DNA from: Streptomyces xinghaiensis S187
Lineage (GTDB): Bacteria; Actinomycetota; Actinomycetes; Streptomycetales; Streptomycetaceae
DNA length: 64,000 nt
Direction of reading: 5' to 3'
NCBI RefSeq assembly: GCF_000220705.2
Contig: NZ_CP023202.1
Location: 6,044,501-6,108,500 of the forward strand
Shown here piece by piece: positions 8,339 through 16,352 of this stretch. Both the position numbers and the translations under genes were made by a program. Below the pieces are notes generated by a model that was given only the letters and a program-made list of their open reading frames with translations, was not told the origin of the DNA and did no database searches. The first letter of the stretch is position 1; each line of letters starts with the position of its first letter.

Positions 8339-9685
8339 TCACCGTCCGAAGTGCCGCTCCATCCCGTCCCACACCCGGTCGTAGCCGCTCTGCAGATGCC
8401 CGGCGCCGAGCGCCTGCGCGGTCGCCGTCACCGGCCAGCGGGTCTCGAACATGAAGGCGAGACCGTCGTCCACCTTCTGCGGCGTCAGCTCGGCCGCGCT
8501 CGCCTTCTCGAAGGTCTCGCGGTCGGGTCCGTGCGCGGACATCATGTTGTGCAGTGAGCCGCCGCCGGGCACGAAGCCGCCCGGCCCGGAGGTCTTGGCG
8601 TCGTAGGCGCCCTCGATCAGCCCCATGTACTCGCTCATCACGTTGCGGTGGAAGTACGGCGGCCGGAAGGTGTCCTCGCCGACCAGCCAGCGCGGCGCGA
8701 AGACCACGAAGTCGATGCCCGCCAGACCCGGGGTGTCGGACGGGGAGGTCAGCACGGTGAAGATCGACGGGTCGGGGTGGTCGTAGCTGATGCTGCCCAG
8801 GACGTTGAAGCGGCGCAGGTCGTAGACGTAGGGCGCCAGGGTGCCGTGCCAGGCGACGACGTCGAGCGGCGAGTGGCCGTACACCGCGGCCCAGAGGTTG
8901 CCGCAGAACTTGTTGACGACCTCCACCGGCTCCTCGCGGTCCTCGAACGCCGCGGCGGGCGCCAGGAAGTCGCGCGGGTTGGCGAGCCCGTTGGCGCCGA
9001 TGGGGCCCAGTTCGGGGAGGGTGAACGGGCGTCCGTAGTTCTCGCAGACGTAGCCGCGCGCGGTGCCGGCGGTGAGCTCCACCCGGAAGCGGACGCCGCG
9101 CGGGATCAGCGCCACCTGCCCGGGTTCGGCCCGCAGCCGGCCGAACTCGGTGTGCAGCAGCAGACCGCCGCGTTCGGGGACGATCAGCAGTTCGCCGTCG
9201 GAGTCGGAGAACACCCGGTCCGTCATGGAGGCGTTGGCGGCGTAGAGGTGGACGGCCATGCCGGCGCGCTGCCGGATGTCGCCGTTGCCGCCGAGCGTCC
9301 ACAGGCCGGCGACGAAGTCGGTGCCCGGGGCCGGGTCGGGGAGCGGGCCCCAGCGCAGCCGGTTGGGGTCGGGCTCGGTCTCGGTGAACGGGGCGCCGCG
9401 CAGCGCGCCGTTGTCCGTCCGGGCGAAGGGCGGGTGGGCCGCCGAGGGGCGGATGCGGTACAGCCAGGAGCGGCGGTTGTCGTGGCGCGGCTCGGTGAAG
9501 GCGCTGCCGCTCAGCTGCTCGGCGTAGAGCCCGAGCGGGGCGCGCTGCGGGGAGTTGCGGCCCACGGGCAGCGCGCCGGGCACCGCCTCCGAGCTGTGCT
9601 CGTTGCCGAACCCGGAGGAGTACGCCGGTGCCGCCGGCTCCGGGTCCGGGCCCCCGGCCCGTGCTTCCGTGTGCGTCGCGCTCAT
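8339..9685 (-). CDS. hmgA: Homogentisate 1,2-dioxygenase
   Basis: This non-haem iron dioxygenase opens the ring of homogentisate to maleylacetoacetate in tyrosine and phenylalanine catabolism. The 448 residues are of normal length. Compared with the human enzyme, the iron ligands are His346 and Glu352 (PPYFHRNVMSEYMGLIEG) and His385 (MMSAHGPD). Other conserved blocks are YSSGFGNEHSSEA near the N-terminus and VYDLRRFNVLGSISYDHPDP. The start at 9683-9685 has GGGAG upstream; an earlier in-frame ATG at 9763 was rejected. It is divergent from the molybdopterin oxidoreductase gene. No fumarylacetoacetase gene is in the window. Confidence 0.96.
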   Translation of the reverse strand: MSATHTEARAGGPDPEPAAPAYSSGFGNEHSSEAVPGALPVGRNSPQRAPLGLYAEQLSGSAFTEPRHDNRRSWLYRIRPSAAHPPFARTDNGALRGAPFTETEPDPNRLRWGPLPDPAPGTDFVAGLWTLGGNGDIRQRAGMAVHLYAANASMTDRVFSDSDGELLIVPERGGLLLHTEFGRLRAEPGQVALIPRGVRFRVELTAGTARGYVCENYGRPFTLPELGPIGANGLANPRDFLAPAAAFEDREEPVEVVNKFCGNLWAAVYGHSPLDVVAWHGTLAPYVYDLRRFNVLGSISYDHPDPSIFTVLTSPSDTPGLAGIDFVVFAPRWLVGEDTFRPPYFHRNVMSEYMGLIEGAYDAKTSGPGGFVPGGGSLHNMMSAHGPDRETFEKASAAELTPQKVDDGLAFMFETRWPVTATAQALGAGHLQSGYDRVWDGMERHFGR

Positions 9686-9733
9686 GACCGCTCCCGTCGT
9701 CCCGCTGTCCGGTTCCCGTGATTCCTGTGCTGA

Positions 9734-9747
9734 ACCATAGGAATGGT
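9734..9747. promoter_or_regulatory. ACCAT-AGGA-ATGGT palindrome upstream of hmgA
   Basis: A perfect 5-bp inverted repeat with a 4-base spacer sits about 50 bases upstream of the hmgA start. It is a candidate operator for the neighbouring GntR protein or another regulator of tyrosine catabolism. Confidence 0.4.
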
Positions 9748-9828
9748 GGCGTGGGCGCGTCAATGACCCGCCGGACCCGGGCCCGGGAGCGGCTCCGGAA
9801 AGCCCGATGCGGCAAGACGGGTGCCATC

Positions 9829-9846
9829 GTGCGTACCGGTCGGTAT
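9829..9846. promoter_or_regulatory. Half-matching ATACCGACCGGT operator-like site
   Basis: The lower strand reads ATACCGACCGGT followed by a diverged half. The same 12 bases occur before the acyl-CoA synthetase gene (29456-29467), and a related full palindrome precedes the kinase/acyl-CoA dehydrogenase operon (34308-34325). The molybdopterin oxidoreductase gene begins 94 bases downstream. Confidence 0.4.
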
Positions 9847-9939
9847 GGTCGGCGGTGCTCCCGCAACCGCGCCCCGGATCCCGTGCGGCGCGCCCGATCC
9901 CGGCACCGCCGGCCGCCCCATCCCCGACGGAGGGAACCG

Positions 9940-12165
9940 ATGAGCCGCACCGCTCCGCGTATCTGCCCGCTCTGCGAGGCCACCTGCGGCCTCGTCCTCA
10001 CTCTCGACGGCGACCGGGTCACCGCCGCCCGCGGCGACCGCGACGACGTGTTCAGCGCCGGCTTCGTCTGTCCCAAGGGCGCGGCCTTCGGCGGCCTCGA
10101 CAACGACCCGGACCGCCTCGCCGGCCCCCTCGTGCGCCGCGGGGGGAGCCTGGCGGAGACCGGCTGGGACGAGGCATTCGACGAGGCCGCCGCCCTGCTG
10201 CGGCCGGTGATCGACACCCACGGCCCGGACGCCGTGGCCGTCGTCCTCGGCAACCCCAACGTCCACACCATGGCGGGCGGGCTCTACCCGCCGCTGCTGA
10301 TCGGGGCGCTCCGCACCCGCAACGTCTACACCGCCAGCACCGTCGACCAGATGCCCAAGCACGTCTCCAGCGGGCTGATGTTCGGCGACGCCGCGGCCAT
10401 CCCCGTCCCGGACCTCGACCACACCGCCCATCTGCTGCTGATCGGCGCCAACCCCCTGGAGTCCAACGGGAGCCTGTGCACCGCCCCGGACTTCCCCGGC
10501 CGGCTCAAGGCGCTGCGGCGGCGCGGCGGCACCCTCACCGTCGTCGACCCGCGCCGCACCCGCACCGCCGCGCTCGCCGACCGCCATCTGGCGCCCCGGC
10601 CCGGAACGGACGCGGCGCTGCTCGCCGCCCTGGTCCAAGTGCTCTTCGCCGAAGGGCTCACCGACCTCGGCCGGCTCGCGGAGCACGTCGAGGGCGTGGA
10701 CGAGGTCCGCGCGCTCACCGAGGAGTTCACCCCGGAGGCGGTCGCCGCCCACTGCGATCTGCCCGCCGAGGAGATCCGGGCCACCGCCCGCGAACTGGCC
10801 GCCGCGCCCACCGCGGCCGTCTACGCCCGGGTCGGCGGCTCCACCGTCGAGTTCGGCACCCTGACCAACTGGCTGGCCGATGTGCTGAACGCGCTGACCG
10901 GCAACCTCGACCGGCCCGGCGGCGCGATGTTCCCGCTCTCCGCCACGGCCCGCGCCCCCCGCCCCGCCCGCCCCGGCAAGGGCTTCGCCCTCGGCCGCTG
11001 GCGCAGCCGCGTCTCCGGGCACCCGGAGGCCAAGGGAGAGCTGCCGCTCGCCGCCCTCGCCGAGGAGATCGAGACCCCGGGGGAGGGGCGGGTCCGCGCC
11101 GTCGTCCTGGTCGGGGCCAACCCGGTGCTCTCGGCACCGGACGGGGAGCGCCTGGACCGGGCGCTGGCCGGCGCCGACTGCGTCATATCCGTCGACCCGT
11201 ACCTCAACGAGACCTCCCGGCACGCGCACGTCGTGCTGCCGCCGCCCCCGCCCTCCCGGTCCCCGCACTACGACTTCGCCTTCAACGCGCTGGCCGTGCG
11301 CAACCAGGTCCGCTACACCCGGGAGGCGCTGCCCCCGGCACCCGGGCGGCCGGACGAGTCCACGATCCTCGCCCGGCTCGTGCTCATCGCCGCGGGTCTG
11401 CACGGCGCGGACCCGGCCGAGGTGGACCGCACGGCCATCGGGGGCGCGCTCGCCAAGGCCGTCGCCGATCCGCACGGGCCGGTGCACGGCCGCGAACCGG
11501 CGGAGCTGGAGGCGGAGCTCACCGGGCGCACCGGGCCCGAACGCCGGCTGGACCTGATGCTGCGCCTCGGCCCGTACGGCGATGGCTTCGGCGCCCGCCC
11601 GGACGGCCTCTCCCTGGCCACGCTCCTCGAACACCCGCACGGCATCGACCTCGGGCCGCTGCGGCCCCGCGTCCCCGGGCTGCTGCGCACCCGCAGCGGC
11701 CGGATCGAGCTCTGCCCGGAACCCGTCGCGGCCGACATGCCGCGGCTGCGCCGCTCCCTGGACACGGCCTCCGGCGAGCTGCTGCTCGTCGGCCGCCGCC
11801 ACCTCCGCTCGAACAACAGCTGGATGCACAACGTGCCCGCCCTGACCGGCGGCAGCAACCGCTGCACCCTTCAGATCCACCCCGCGGACGCCGAACGGCT
11901 GGGCCTGGCCGACGGGGCCCCGGCCCGGGTCAAGGGCGAGGGCGGTGAGCTGGAGGTCCCGGTCGAGGTGACCGACGCGGTGCGCACCGGGGTGGTCAGC
12001 ATCCCGCACGGCTGGGGCCACGACCGCCCGGGCACCCGGCTCTCGGTGGCCTCGGCGGCGCCCGGCGTGAACGTCAACCAGCTCCTGGACGGCAGCCGCC
12101 TCGACCCGCTCTCCGGGACCGCGGTGCTCAACGGTTTCCCGGTGCGGGTGGAGGCGGCGCGCTGA
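9940..12165 (+). CDS. Molybdopterin-dependent oxidoreductase (DMSO reductase superfamily)
   Basis: The 741-residue cytoplasmic enzyme has an N-terminal Fe4S4 site: Cys9-x2-Cys12-x3-Cys16-x27-Cys44. It is followed by molybdopterin-binding domains (LLIGANPLESNG, VVDPRRTRTAALADRHLAPRPGTD, VLVGANPVLSAPDG) and a C-terminal dinucleotide-binding barrel (LLLVGRRHLRSNNSWMHN). ATG at 9940 follows GGAGGG. There is no Tat signal and no partner subunit next door, so it resembles stand-alone formate-dehydrogenase-like or assimilatory oxidoreductases. The substrate is unknown. A strong hairpin follows the stop. Confidence 0.88.
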   Translation: MSRTAPRICPLCEATCGLVLTLDGDRVTAARGDRDDVFSAGFVCPKGAAFGGLDNDPDRLAGPLVRRGGSLAETGWDEAFDEAAALLRPVIDTHGPDAVAVVLGNPNVHTMAGGLYPPLLIGALRTRNVYTASTVDQMPKHVSSGLMFGDAAAIPVPDLDHTAHLLLIGANPLESNGSLCTAPDFPGRLKALRRRGGTLTVVDPRRTRTAALADRHLAPRPGTDAALLAALVQVLFAEGLTDLGRLAEHVEGVDEVRALTEEFTPEAVAAHCDLPAEEIRATARELAAAPTAAVYARVGGSTVEFGTLTNWLADVLNALTGNLDRPGGAMFPLSATARAPRPARPGKGFALGRWRSRVSGHPEAKGELPLAALAEEIETPGEGRVRAVVLVGANPVLSAPDGERLDRALAGADCVISVDPYLNETSRHAHVVLPPPPPSRSPHYDFAFNALAVRNQVRYTREALPPAPGRPDESTILARLVLIAAGLHGADPAEVDRTAIGGALAKAVADPHGPVHGREPAELEAELTGRTGPERRLDLMLRLGPYGDGFGARPDGLSLATLLEHPHGIDLGPLRPRVPGLLRTRSGRIELCPEPVAADMPRLRRSLDTASGELLLVGRRHLRSNNSWMHNVPALTGGSNRCTLQIHPADAERLGLADGAPARVKGEGGELEVPVEVTDAVRTGVVSIPHGWGHDRPGTRLSVASAAPGVNVNQLLDGSRLDPLSGTAVLNGFPVRVEAAR

Positions 12166-12166
12166 G

Positions 12167-12203
12167 CCGGCGTGCCCGGGCCGCGTCCGTCCGGGCACGC
12201 CGG
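12167..12203 (+). terminator. Terminator after molybdopterin oxidoreductase
   Basis: CCGGCGTGCCCGG (12167-12179) and CCGGGCACGCCGG (12191-12203) form a perfect 13-bp stem with an 11-base loop, starting two bases after the stop codon. Confidence 0.8.
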
Positions 12204-12321
12204 TGCCGGCCGGTGGACGGGACCGTCCGGGGCCGGGGCGGGGCTGTTCCCGGGCGGCCGTTCCGGGGAGGCTGTCCCGGGGGACGTGAGCCGTGGCACG
12301 TCCGCCCGTTCTGGCGCCGGA

Positions 12322-12340
12322 AAACTAACAGCGCTAGTTT
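12322..12340. promoter_or_regulatory. TetR-type operator AAACTA-N7-TAGTTT before aldehyde dehydrogenase
   Basis: AAACTA ACAGCGC TAGTTT is a perfect 6-bp palindrome with a 7-base spacer, 48 bases before the aldehyde dehydrogenase start. A nearly identical site (15 of 17 core bases) lies between the TetR gene ending at 20900 and the acyl-CoA dehydrogenase at 20965, so that TetR protein may also control this operon. Confidence 0.75.
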
Positions 12341-12387
12341 GGTTCCCCGGATCACATACCGAGCAGTCTGTCCTGGAGGGTAAGGCG

Positions 12388-13806
12388 ATGAAGGCCCACG
12401 ACGGGATGTACATCGACGGCGACTGGCGGCCCGCCGCCGGGCAGGACACGATCGCCGTGGTCAACCCGGCCGACGAGTCGGTCATCGGCACCGTCCCGGC
12501 CGGTACGGCGGAGGACGTGGACGCGGCCGTACGGGCCGCCCGCGCGGCCCTCCCCGGCTGGGCCGCCACCCCGCCCGCCGAGCGCGCCGCGCATCTCAAG
12601 GCGCTGCACGCCGCGCTCGACGCGCGCCGGGACGAGATCGCGGAGACCGTCACCGCCGAACTCGGCTCCCCGCTGAAGTTCTCCCAGGCCGTGCACGCCG
12701 CGGTGCCGGTCGCGGTCGCGGCGAGCTACGCGGAACTCGCCGCCACCCACCCCTTCGAGGAGAAGGTGGGCAACTCCACCGTCCTCTCGGAGCCGGTCGG
12801 CGTCGTCGGCGCGATCACGCCGTGGAACTACCCGCTGCACCAGATCGTCGCCAAGGCGGCCCCCGCGTTCGCCGCCGGCTGCACGGTCGTCCTCAAGCCC
12901 GCCGAGGACACCCCGCTCGTGGCCCGGCTCTTCGCGGAGATCGTGCACGAGGCGGGGCTGCCCGCCGGCGTGTTCAACCTCGTCACCGGCCTCGGCCCGG
13001 TCGCCGGGCAGGCGCTGGCCGAACACCCCGGGGTCGACATGGTGTCCTTCACCGGCTCCACCGGTGTCGGCAAGCAGATCGCCGCCACGGCGGCCGCGGC
13101 GGTGAAGCCGGCCGCCCTGGAGCTCGGCGGCAAGTCCGCGAACGTCATCCTGCCGGACGCCGACCTGGCCCGCGCCGTCAACGTCGGCGTCGCCAACGTC
13201 TTCGCCAACTCCGGCCAGACGTGCAGCGCGTGGACCCGGATGCTGGTGGACGCCGCCCGCTACGAGGAGGCCGTCGCCCTGGCCGCCGCGGCCGCCGCCA
13301 AGTACGTCCCCGGCGACCCGCTGGACCCCGCCAGCCGCCTCGGCCCCGTCGTCAGCGCCAAGCAGCGCGACCGTGTCACCGGCTACATCGAGCGCGGCGT
13401 CGAGGAGGGCGCCCGCCTGGTCGCGGGCGGCCCCGGGGCCCCCGAGGGCCGGGAGACCGGCTACTACATCCGGCCCACCGTCTTCGCCGACGTCACCCCG
13501 GAGATGACCATCGCGCAGGAGGAGATCTTCGGCCCCGTGCTGTCGATCCTGAAGTACGGGGACGAGGAGGAGGCCGTGACGATCGCCAACGGCACCGTCT
13601 ACGGCCTCGCCGGAGCCGTCTGGTCCGCCGACGCCGAGCGGGCGGCGGCGTTCGCCCGCCGTCTGGAGACCGGCCAGGTCGACATCAACGGCGGCCGCTT
13701 CAACCCGCTCGCCCCGTTCGGCGGCTACAAGCAGTCGGGCGTGGGCCGGGAACTGGGCAGCCACGGGCTGGCCGAGTACCTGCAGACCAAGTCGCTCCAG
13801 TTCTGA
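12388..13806 (+). CDS. NAD(P)-dependent aldehyde dehydrogenase
   Basis: The 472-residue protein belongs to the ALDH superfamily, which oxidises aldehydes to acids. The motifs are complete: PWNYP with Asn147, FTGSTGVGKQIA (221-232, coenzyme loop), LELGG with general base Glu245, and SGQTC with nucleophile Cys279. The ATG at 12388 has TGGAGGG upstream. An alcohol dehydrogenase gene follows after 125 bases on the same strand, so the pair probably takes an alcohol to an acid. A TetR-type palindrome lies in the promoter and matches one found before an acyl-CoA dehydrogenase gene, which suggests a link to fatty-acid or alkanol degradation. Confidence 0.94.
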   Translation: MKAHDGMYIDGDWRPAAGQDTIAVVNPADESVIGTVPAGTAEDVDAAVRAARAALPGWAATPPAERAAHLKALHAALDARRDEIAETVTAELGSPLKFSQAVHAAVPVAVAASYAELAATHPFEEKVGNSTVLSEPVGVVGAITPWNYPLHQIVAKAAPAFAAGCTVVLKPAEDTPLVARLFAEIVHEAGLPAGVFNLVTGLGPVAGQALAEHPGVDMVSFTGSTGVGKQIAATAAAAVKPAALELGGKSANVILPDADLARAVNVGVANVFANSGQTCSAWTRMLVDAARYEEAVALAAAAAAKYVPGDPLDPASRLGPVVSAKQRDRVTGYIERGVEEGARLVAGGPGAPEGRETGYYIRPTVFADVTPEMTIAQEEIFGPVLSILKYGDEEEAVTIANGTVYGLAGAVWSADAERAAAFARRLETGQVDINGGRFNPLAPFGGYKQSGVGRELGSHGLAEYLQTKSLQF

Positions 13807-13873
13807 CGCGGCGCGGCGCCGTCCGCACCGCCCGCCCCCGTGCGGGGCGGGCGGGGGACGGGAAGCCCGGAGA

Positions 13874-13924
13874 CCGAGAAGCCGAGAACACCGAGAAGCC
13901 GAGAACACCGAGAAGAGCGAGAAG
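13874..13924 (+). repeat. Tandem 17-bp repeat before alcohol dehydrogenase
   Basis: The unit ccgagaagccgagaaca occurs at 13874-13890 and 13891-13907, followed by partial copies to 13924. The array fills the leader just upstream of the alcohol dehydrogenase start. Its GAGAAG runs are the only ribosome-site-like sequence available to that gene. Confidence 0.85.
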
Positions 13925-13931
13925 AGCCGCC

Positions 13932-15011
13932 ATGACCCGCGCCGTCGTGCTGCCCGCCGTCAACGCACCGCTGGAGATCACGGAGATCGAACTGCCCGAC
14001 CCCGGACCCGGCCGGGTGCGGATCAGGATCGCCGCGGCCGGGGTCTGCCACTCCGATCTGTCCCTCTCCAACGGCACCCTGCGCCAGCCCGTCCCCGCCG
14101 TCCTCGGCCACGAGGGCGCGGGCACCGTCACCGCCGTCGGCGAGGGGGTCACCGCCGTCGCCCCCGGCGATGCGGTGGTCGTCAACTGGGCCCCGTCCTG
14201 CGGAAGTTGCCACTACTGCGGCCTCGGCGAGCCCTGGCTCTGCGCCAACGCCCTGGCCGGCGCCGCGGTGCCGTACGCCCGGCGGACGGACGGCACCCCG
14301 CTCCACCCCGGGCTCAACAGCGCCGTCTTCGCCGAGGAGACCGTCGTCTCCGAACGCTGCGTGCTGCCGCTGCCCGAGGGCGTCCCGCTGGCGGACGCGG
14401 CCCTCCTCGGCTGTGCCGTGCTCACCGGCTACGGAGCCGTCCACCACGCGGCGCGGGTGCGGGCGGGGGAGTCGGTCGCCGTGTTCGGCGTCGGCGGCGT
14501 CGGGCTCTCGGTGATCCAGGCGGCCAGGATCGCCGGCGCCGGGCAGATCATCGCCGTGGACGTCTCGCCGGAGAAGGAGGAGCTGGCCCGGAAGGCCGGA
14601 GCCACCGACTACCTGGTCGCCGCCGACGACACGGCCAAGCGGATACGGAAGCTCACCGGCGGGCACGGCTCGGACGTCGCCGTCGAGTGCGTCGGCCGGG
14701 CGCAGACGATCCGCACCGCCTGGTCCTCGACCCGGCGCGGCGGCCGCACCACGGTCGTCGGCATCGGCCGCAAGGACGACCAGGTGTCCTTCTCCGCCCT
14801 GGAGATCTTCCACTTCGGCCGCACCCTCTCGGGCTGCGTCTACGGCAACTGCGACCCGGCCCGGGACCTGCCGGTGCTGGCGGGCCTCATCCGCGAGGGC
14901 AGCCTCGACCTCAGCGGCATGGTCACCGACCGCATCGGCCTCGACGGGGTGCCGGCGGCGTTCGAGGCCATGCTGGCCGGCCGGGGCGGCCGGGCGCTGG
15001 TGGTGTTCTAG
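13932..15011 (+). CDS. Zinc-dependent alcohol dehydrogenase
   Basis: This medium-chain dehydrogenase/reductase of 359 residues oxidises an alcohol with NAD(P). Catalytic zinc ligands are Cys39 and His60-Glu61 (GHEGAG). Structural zinc is held by Cys90, Cys93, Cys96 and Cys104. The nucleotide fold motif is FGVGGVGLSVIQAARIAGA. The start ATG at 13932 is supported by homology-like alignment of the N-terminus (MTRAVVLPAVNAPLEI) and not by a good ribosome site. It follows the aldehyde dehydrogenase gene and is probably co-transcribed. The substrate is unknown. Confidence 0.92.
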   Translation: MTRAVVLPAVNAPLEITEIELPDPGPGRVRIRIAAAGVCHSDLSLSNGTLRQPVPAVLGHEGAGTVTAVGEGVTAVAPGDAVVVNWAPSCGSCHYCGLGEPWLCANALAGAAVPYARRTDGTPLHPGLNSAVFAEETVVSERCVLPLPEGVPLADAALLGCAVLTGYGAVHHAARVRAGESVAVFGVGGVGLSVIQAARIAGAGQIIAVDVSPEKEELARKAGATDYLVAADDTAKRIRKLTGGHGSDVAVECVGRAQTIRTAWSSTRRGGRTTVVGIGRKDDQVSFSALEIFHFGRTLSGCVYGNCDPARDLPVLAGLIREGSLDLSGMVTDRIGLDGVPAAFEAMLAGRGGRALVVF

Positions 15012-15047
15012 GGTCCGTCCGGCCGCGCCGGCACCGGCACCGCGGCC

Positions 15048-15794
15048 TCACCCCGCCGCGGTGCCCATCAGCACCCCGATGGCGTGGGTGACGGTCATCG
15101 CCGTGAAACCGCCGGTGACGTTGCGCAGCACCGCGATCCGCCGCGGTGCCCGGCCCAGCGCCGCGCTGGACCAGCCGGTCGCGGCCAGGGCGAGCAGCAC
15201 CGTGCCGACCGTGACCCACAGCCGGACGGCGGCCGGCGGCAGCACGATCGCCATGAGCGGCAGCAGCGCGCCCACCGAGAAGGCGGCGAGGCTGGCCCAG
15301 GCGGCGTGCCAGGGGTTGGTGAGCTGCTCCGGGTCCAGGCCCAGCTCCGCCTCGGCGTGGGCGGCGAAGGCGTCGTGCCGGGTGAGCTCCTCGGCGACCT
15401 CGCGGGCGAGCCCGGGGGAGAGGCCCTTCGCCTCGTAGAGGCGGGCGAGTTCGGCGAGTTCGGCGTCCGGCGTCTCGGCCAGCTCCCGGCGCTCCTCGGC
15501 CAGGGTGGCGCGCTCGGAGTCGCGCTGGGTGCTCACGGAGACGTACTCCCCGACGGCCATCGACAGGGAGCCCGCGAAGAGCCCGGCGAGACCCGCCACG
15601 AGCAGGGTGTCCGCCGAGTCGGTGGCCCCCGCGACGCCGACCACGAGACCGGCCGTGGAGACGACGCCGTCGTTGGCGCCCAGCACGGCGGCGCGCAGCC
15701 AGTTGAGCCGAACCCCGAGGCCGGCGGCCCGGTGCGGCTCGTGGTGCCGCGGCTCGTCCGCGTCCGGGGGGCGCCCGCCGAGTGGTTCGCTCAT
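15048..15794 (-). CDS. VIT1/CCC1-family iron or manganese transporter
   Basis: The 248-residue membrane protein matches the VIT1/CCC1 family, which exports or sequesters Fe2+/Mn2+. The family signature LRAAVLGANDGVVSTAGLVVGV is at about residues 32-53. It is followed by a second helix pair (GSLSMAVGEYVSVSTQRDSE), a cytoplasmic acidic helical segment with metal-binding-like Glu residues (LAEERRELAETPDAELAELA), and two to three C-terminal helices. The start at 15792-15794 has no strong ribosome site. It is convergent with the alcohol dehydrogenase gene and divergent from the CsoR-like gene. Confidence 0.9.
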   Translation of the reverse strand: MSEPLGGRPPDADEPRHHEPHRAAGLGVRLNWLRAAVLGANDGVVSTAGLVVGVAGATDSADTLLVAGLAGLFAGSLSMAVGEYVSVSTQRDSERATLAEERRELAETPDAELAELARLYEAKGLSPGLAREVAEELTRHDAFAAHAEAELGLDPEQLTNPWHAAWASLAAFSVGALLPLMAIVLPPAAVRLWVTVGTVLLALAATGWSSAALGRAPRRIAVLRNVTGGFTAMTVTHAIGVLMGTAAG

Positions 15795-15958
15795 GGCACG
15801 CAGTATCGGAGCGCCGCCACGGCAGGGCGGCCGGGACGCGCCGGGCCCGCCCCGTCCCGGCCGGCGGATGAGGACCGCGCCCCGCTCCGGCGGCCGGTGC
15901 CGGTTCCGGCGCGACGGGCTCCGGCCGTTCGGGTGCGGAGCGCGGCCCATGGCGTAGA

Positions 15959-15974
15959 ATACCCAAGGGGGTAT
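15959..15974. promoter_or_regulatory. CsoR-type operator ATACCC-AAGG-GGGTAT
   Basis: A perfect 6-bp inverted repeat around four bases, with the G/C tract typical of CsoR/RcnR/CstR operators, ends 15 bases before the CsoR-like start. It indicates autoregulation. Confidence 0.85.
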
Positions 15975-15989
15975 CGAAAGGAGCAAACC

Positions 15990-16268
15990 GTGGAGCTGGA
16001 GATGGCAGCGGAGGACCTGAAGTCGGTGCTGAACCGGCTGCGGCGGGCCCAGGGCCAGCTGTCCGGGATCATCCGGATGCTGGAGGACGGCCGGGACTGC
16101 GAGGACGTCATCACGCAGCTCTCCGCCGTGTCCAAGGCGCTGGACCGGGCCGGGTTCGCGATCATCGCGACCGGACTGCAGAGCTGCATGGCCGACGGTG
16201 ACGTCGACGCGGCGGACCGCGATGCCATGAAGCTCCGCCTGGAGAAGCTCTTCCTCTCCCTGGCCTGA
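15990..16268 (+). CDS. CsoR/CstR-family (DUF156) sensor-repressor
   Basis: The 92-residue all-helical repressor binds G-rich operators and releases on metal or persulfide. The fingerprint positions are Cys37 (DCEDVITQL) and Cys66 (LQSC). The residue four before Cys66, where copper-sensing CsoR has His, is Gly62. Lack of that copper ligand while keeping both cysteines fits a CstR-like persulfide sensor better than a copper sensor. GTG at 15990 has AAAGGAG upstream. A CsoR-type palindrome lies in the promoter. The convergent neighbour is a metallo-beta-lactamase/rhodanese protein, which supports a sulfur role. Confidence 0.88.
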   Translation: MELEMAAEDLKSVLNRLRRAQGQLSGIIRMLEDGRDCEDVITQLSAVSKALDRAGFAIIATGLQSCMADGDVDAADRDAMKLRLEKLFLSLA

Positions 16269-16317
16269 CGTTCCGGCCCCGGGCGGGGCCCGGCGGCCGG
16301 ACCCGCGTCAGGCCGCC

Positions 16318-16352
16318 GTCAGCCCTCTTCCGGAGGGTCAGCCCTCTTCCGG
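16318..16352. repeat. Tandem duplication at the 3' end of the rhodanese gene
   Basis: gtcagccctcttccgg occurs at 16318-16333 and again at 16337-16352 (19-base period). The second copy includes the stop codon and last codons of the leftward metallo-beta-lactamase/rhodanese gene, so the 3' end was duplicated recently. Confidence 0.8.

Noticed and set aside
15990..16268. Copper-responsive CsoR
   Set aside because: The copper-ligand His is replaced by Gly62 and no copper transporter or chaperone gene is adjacent.
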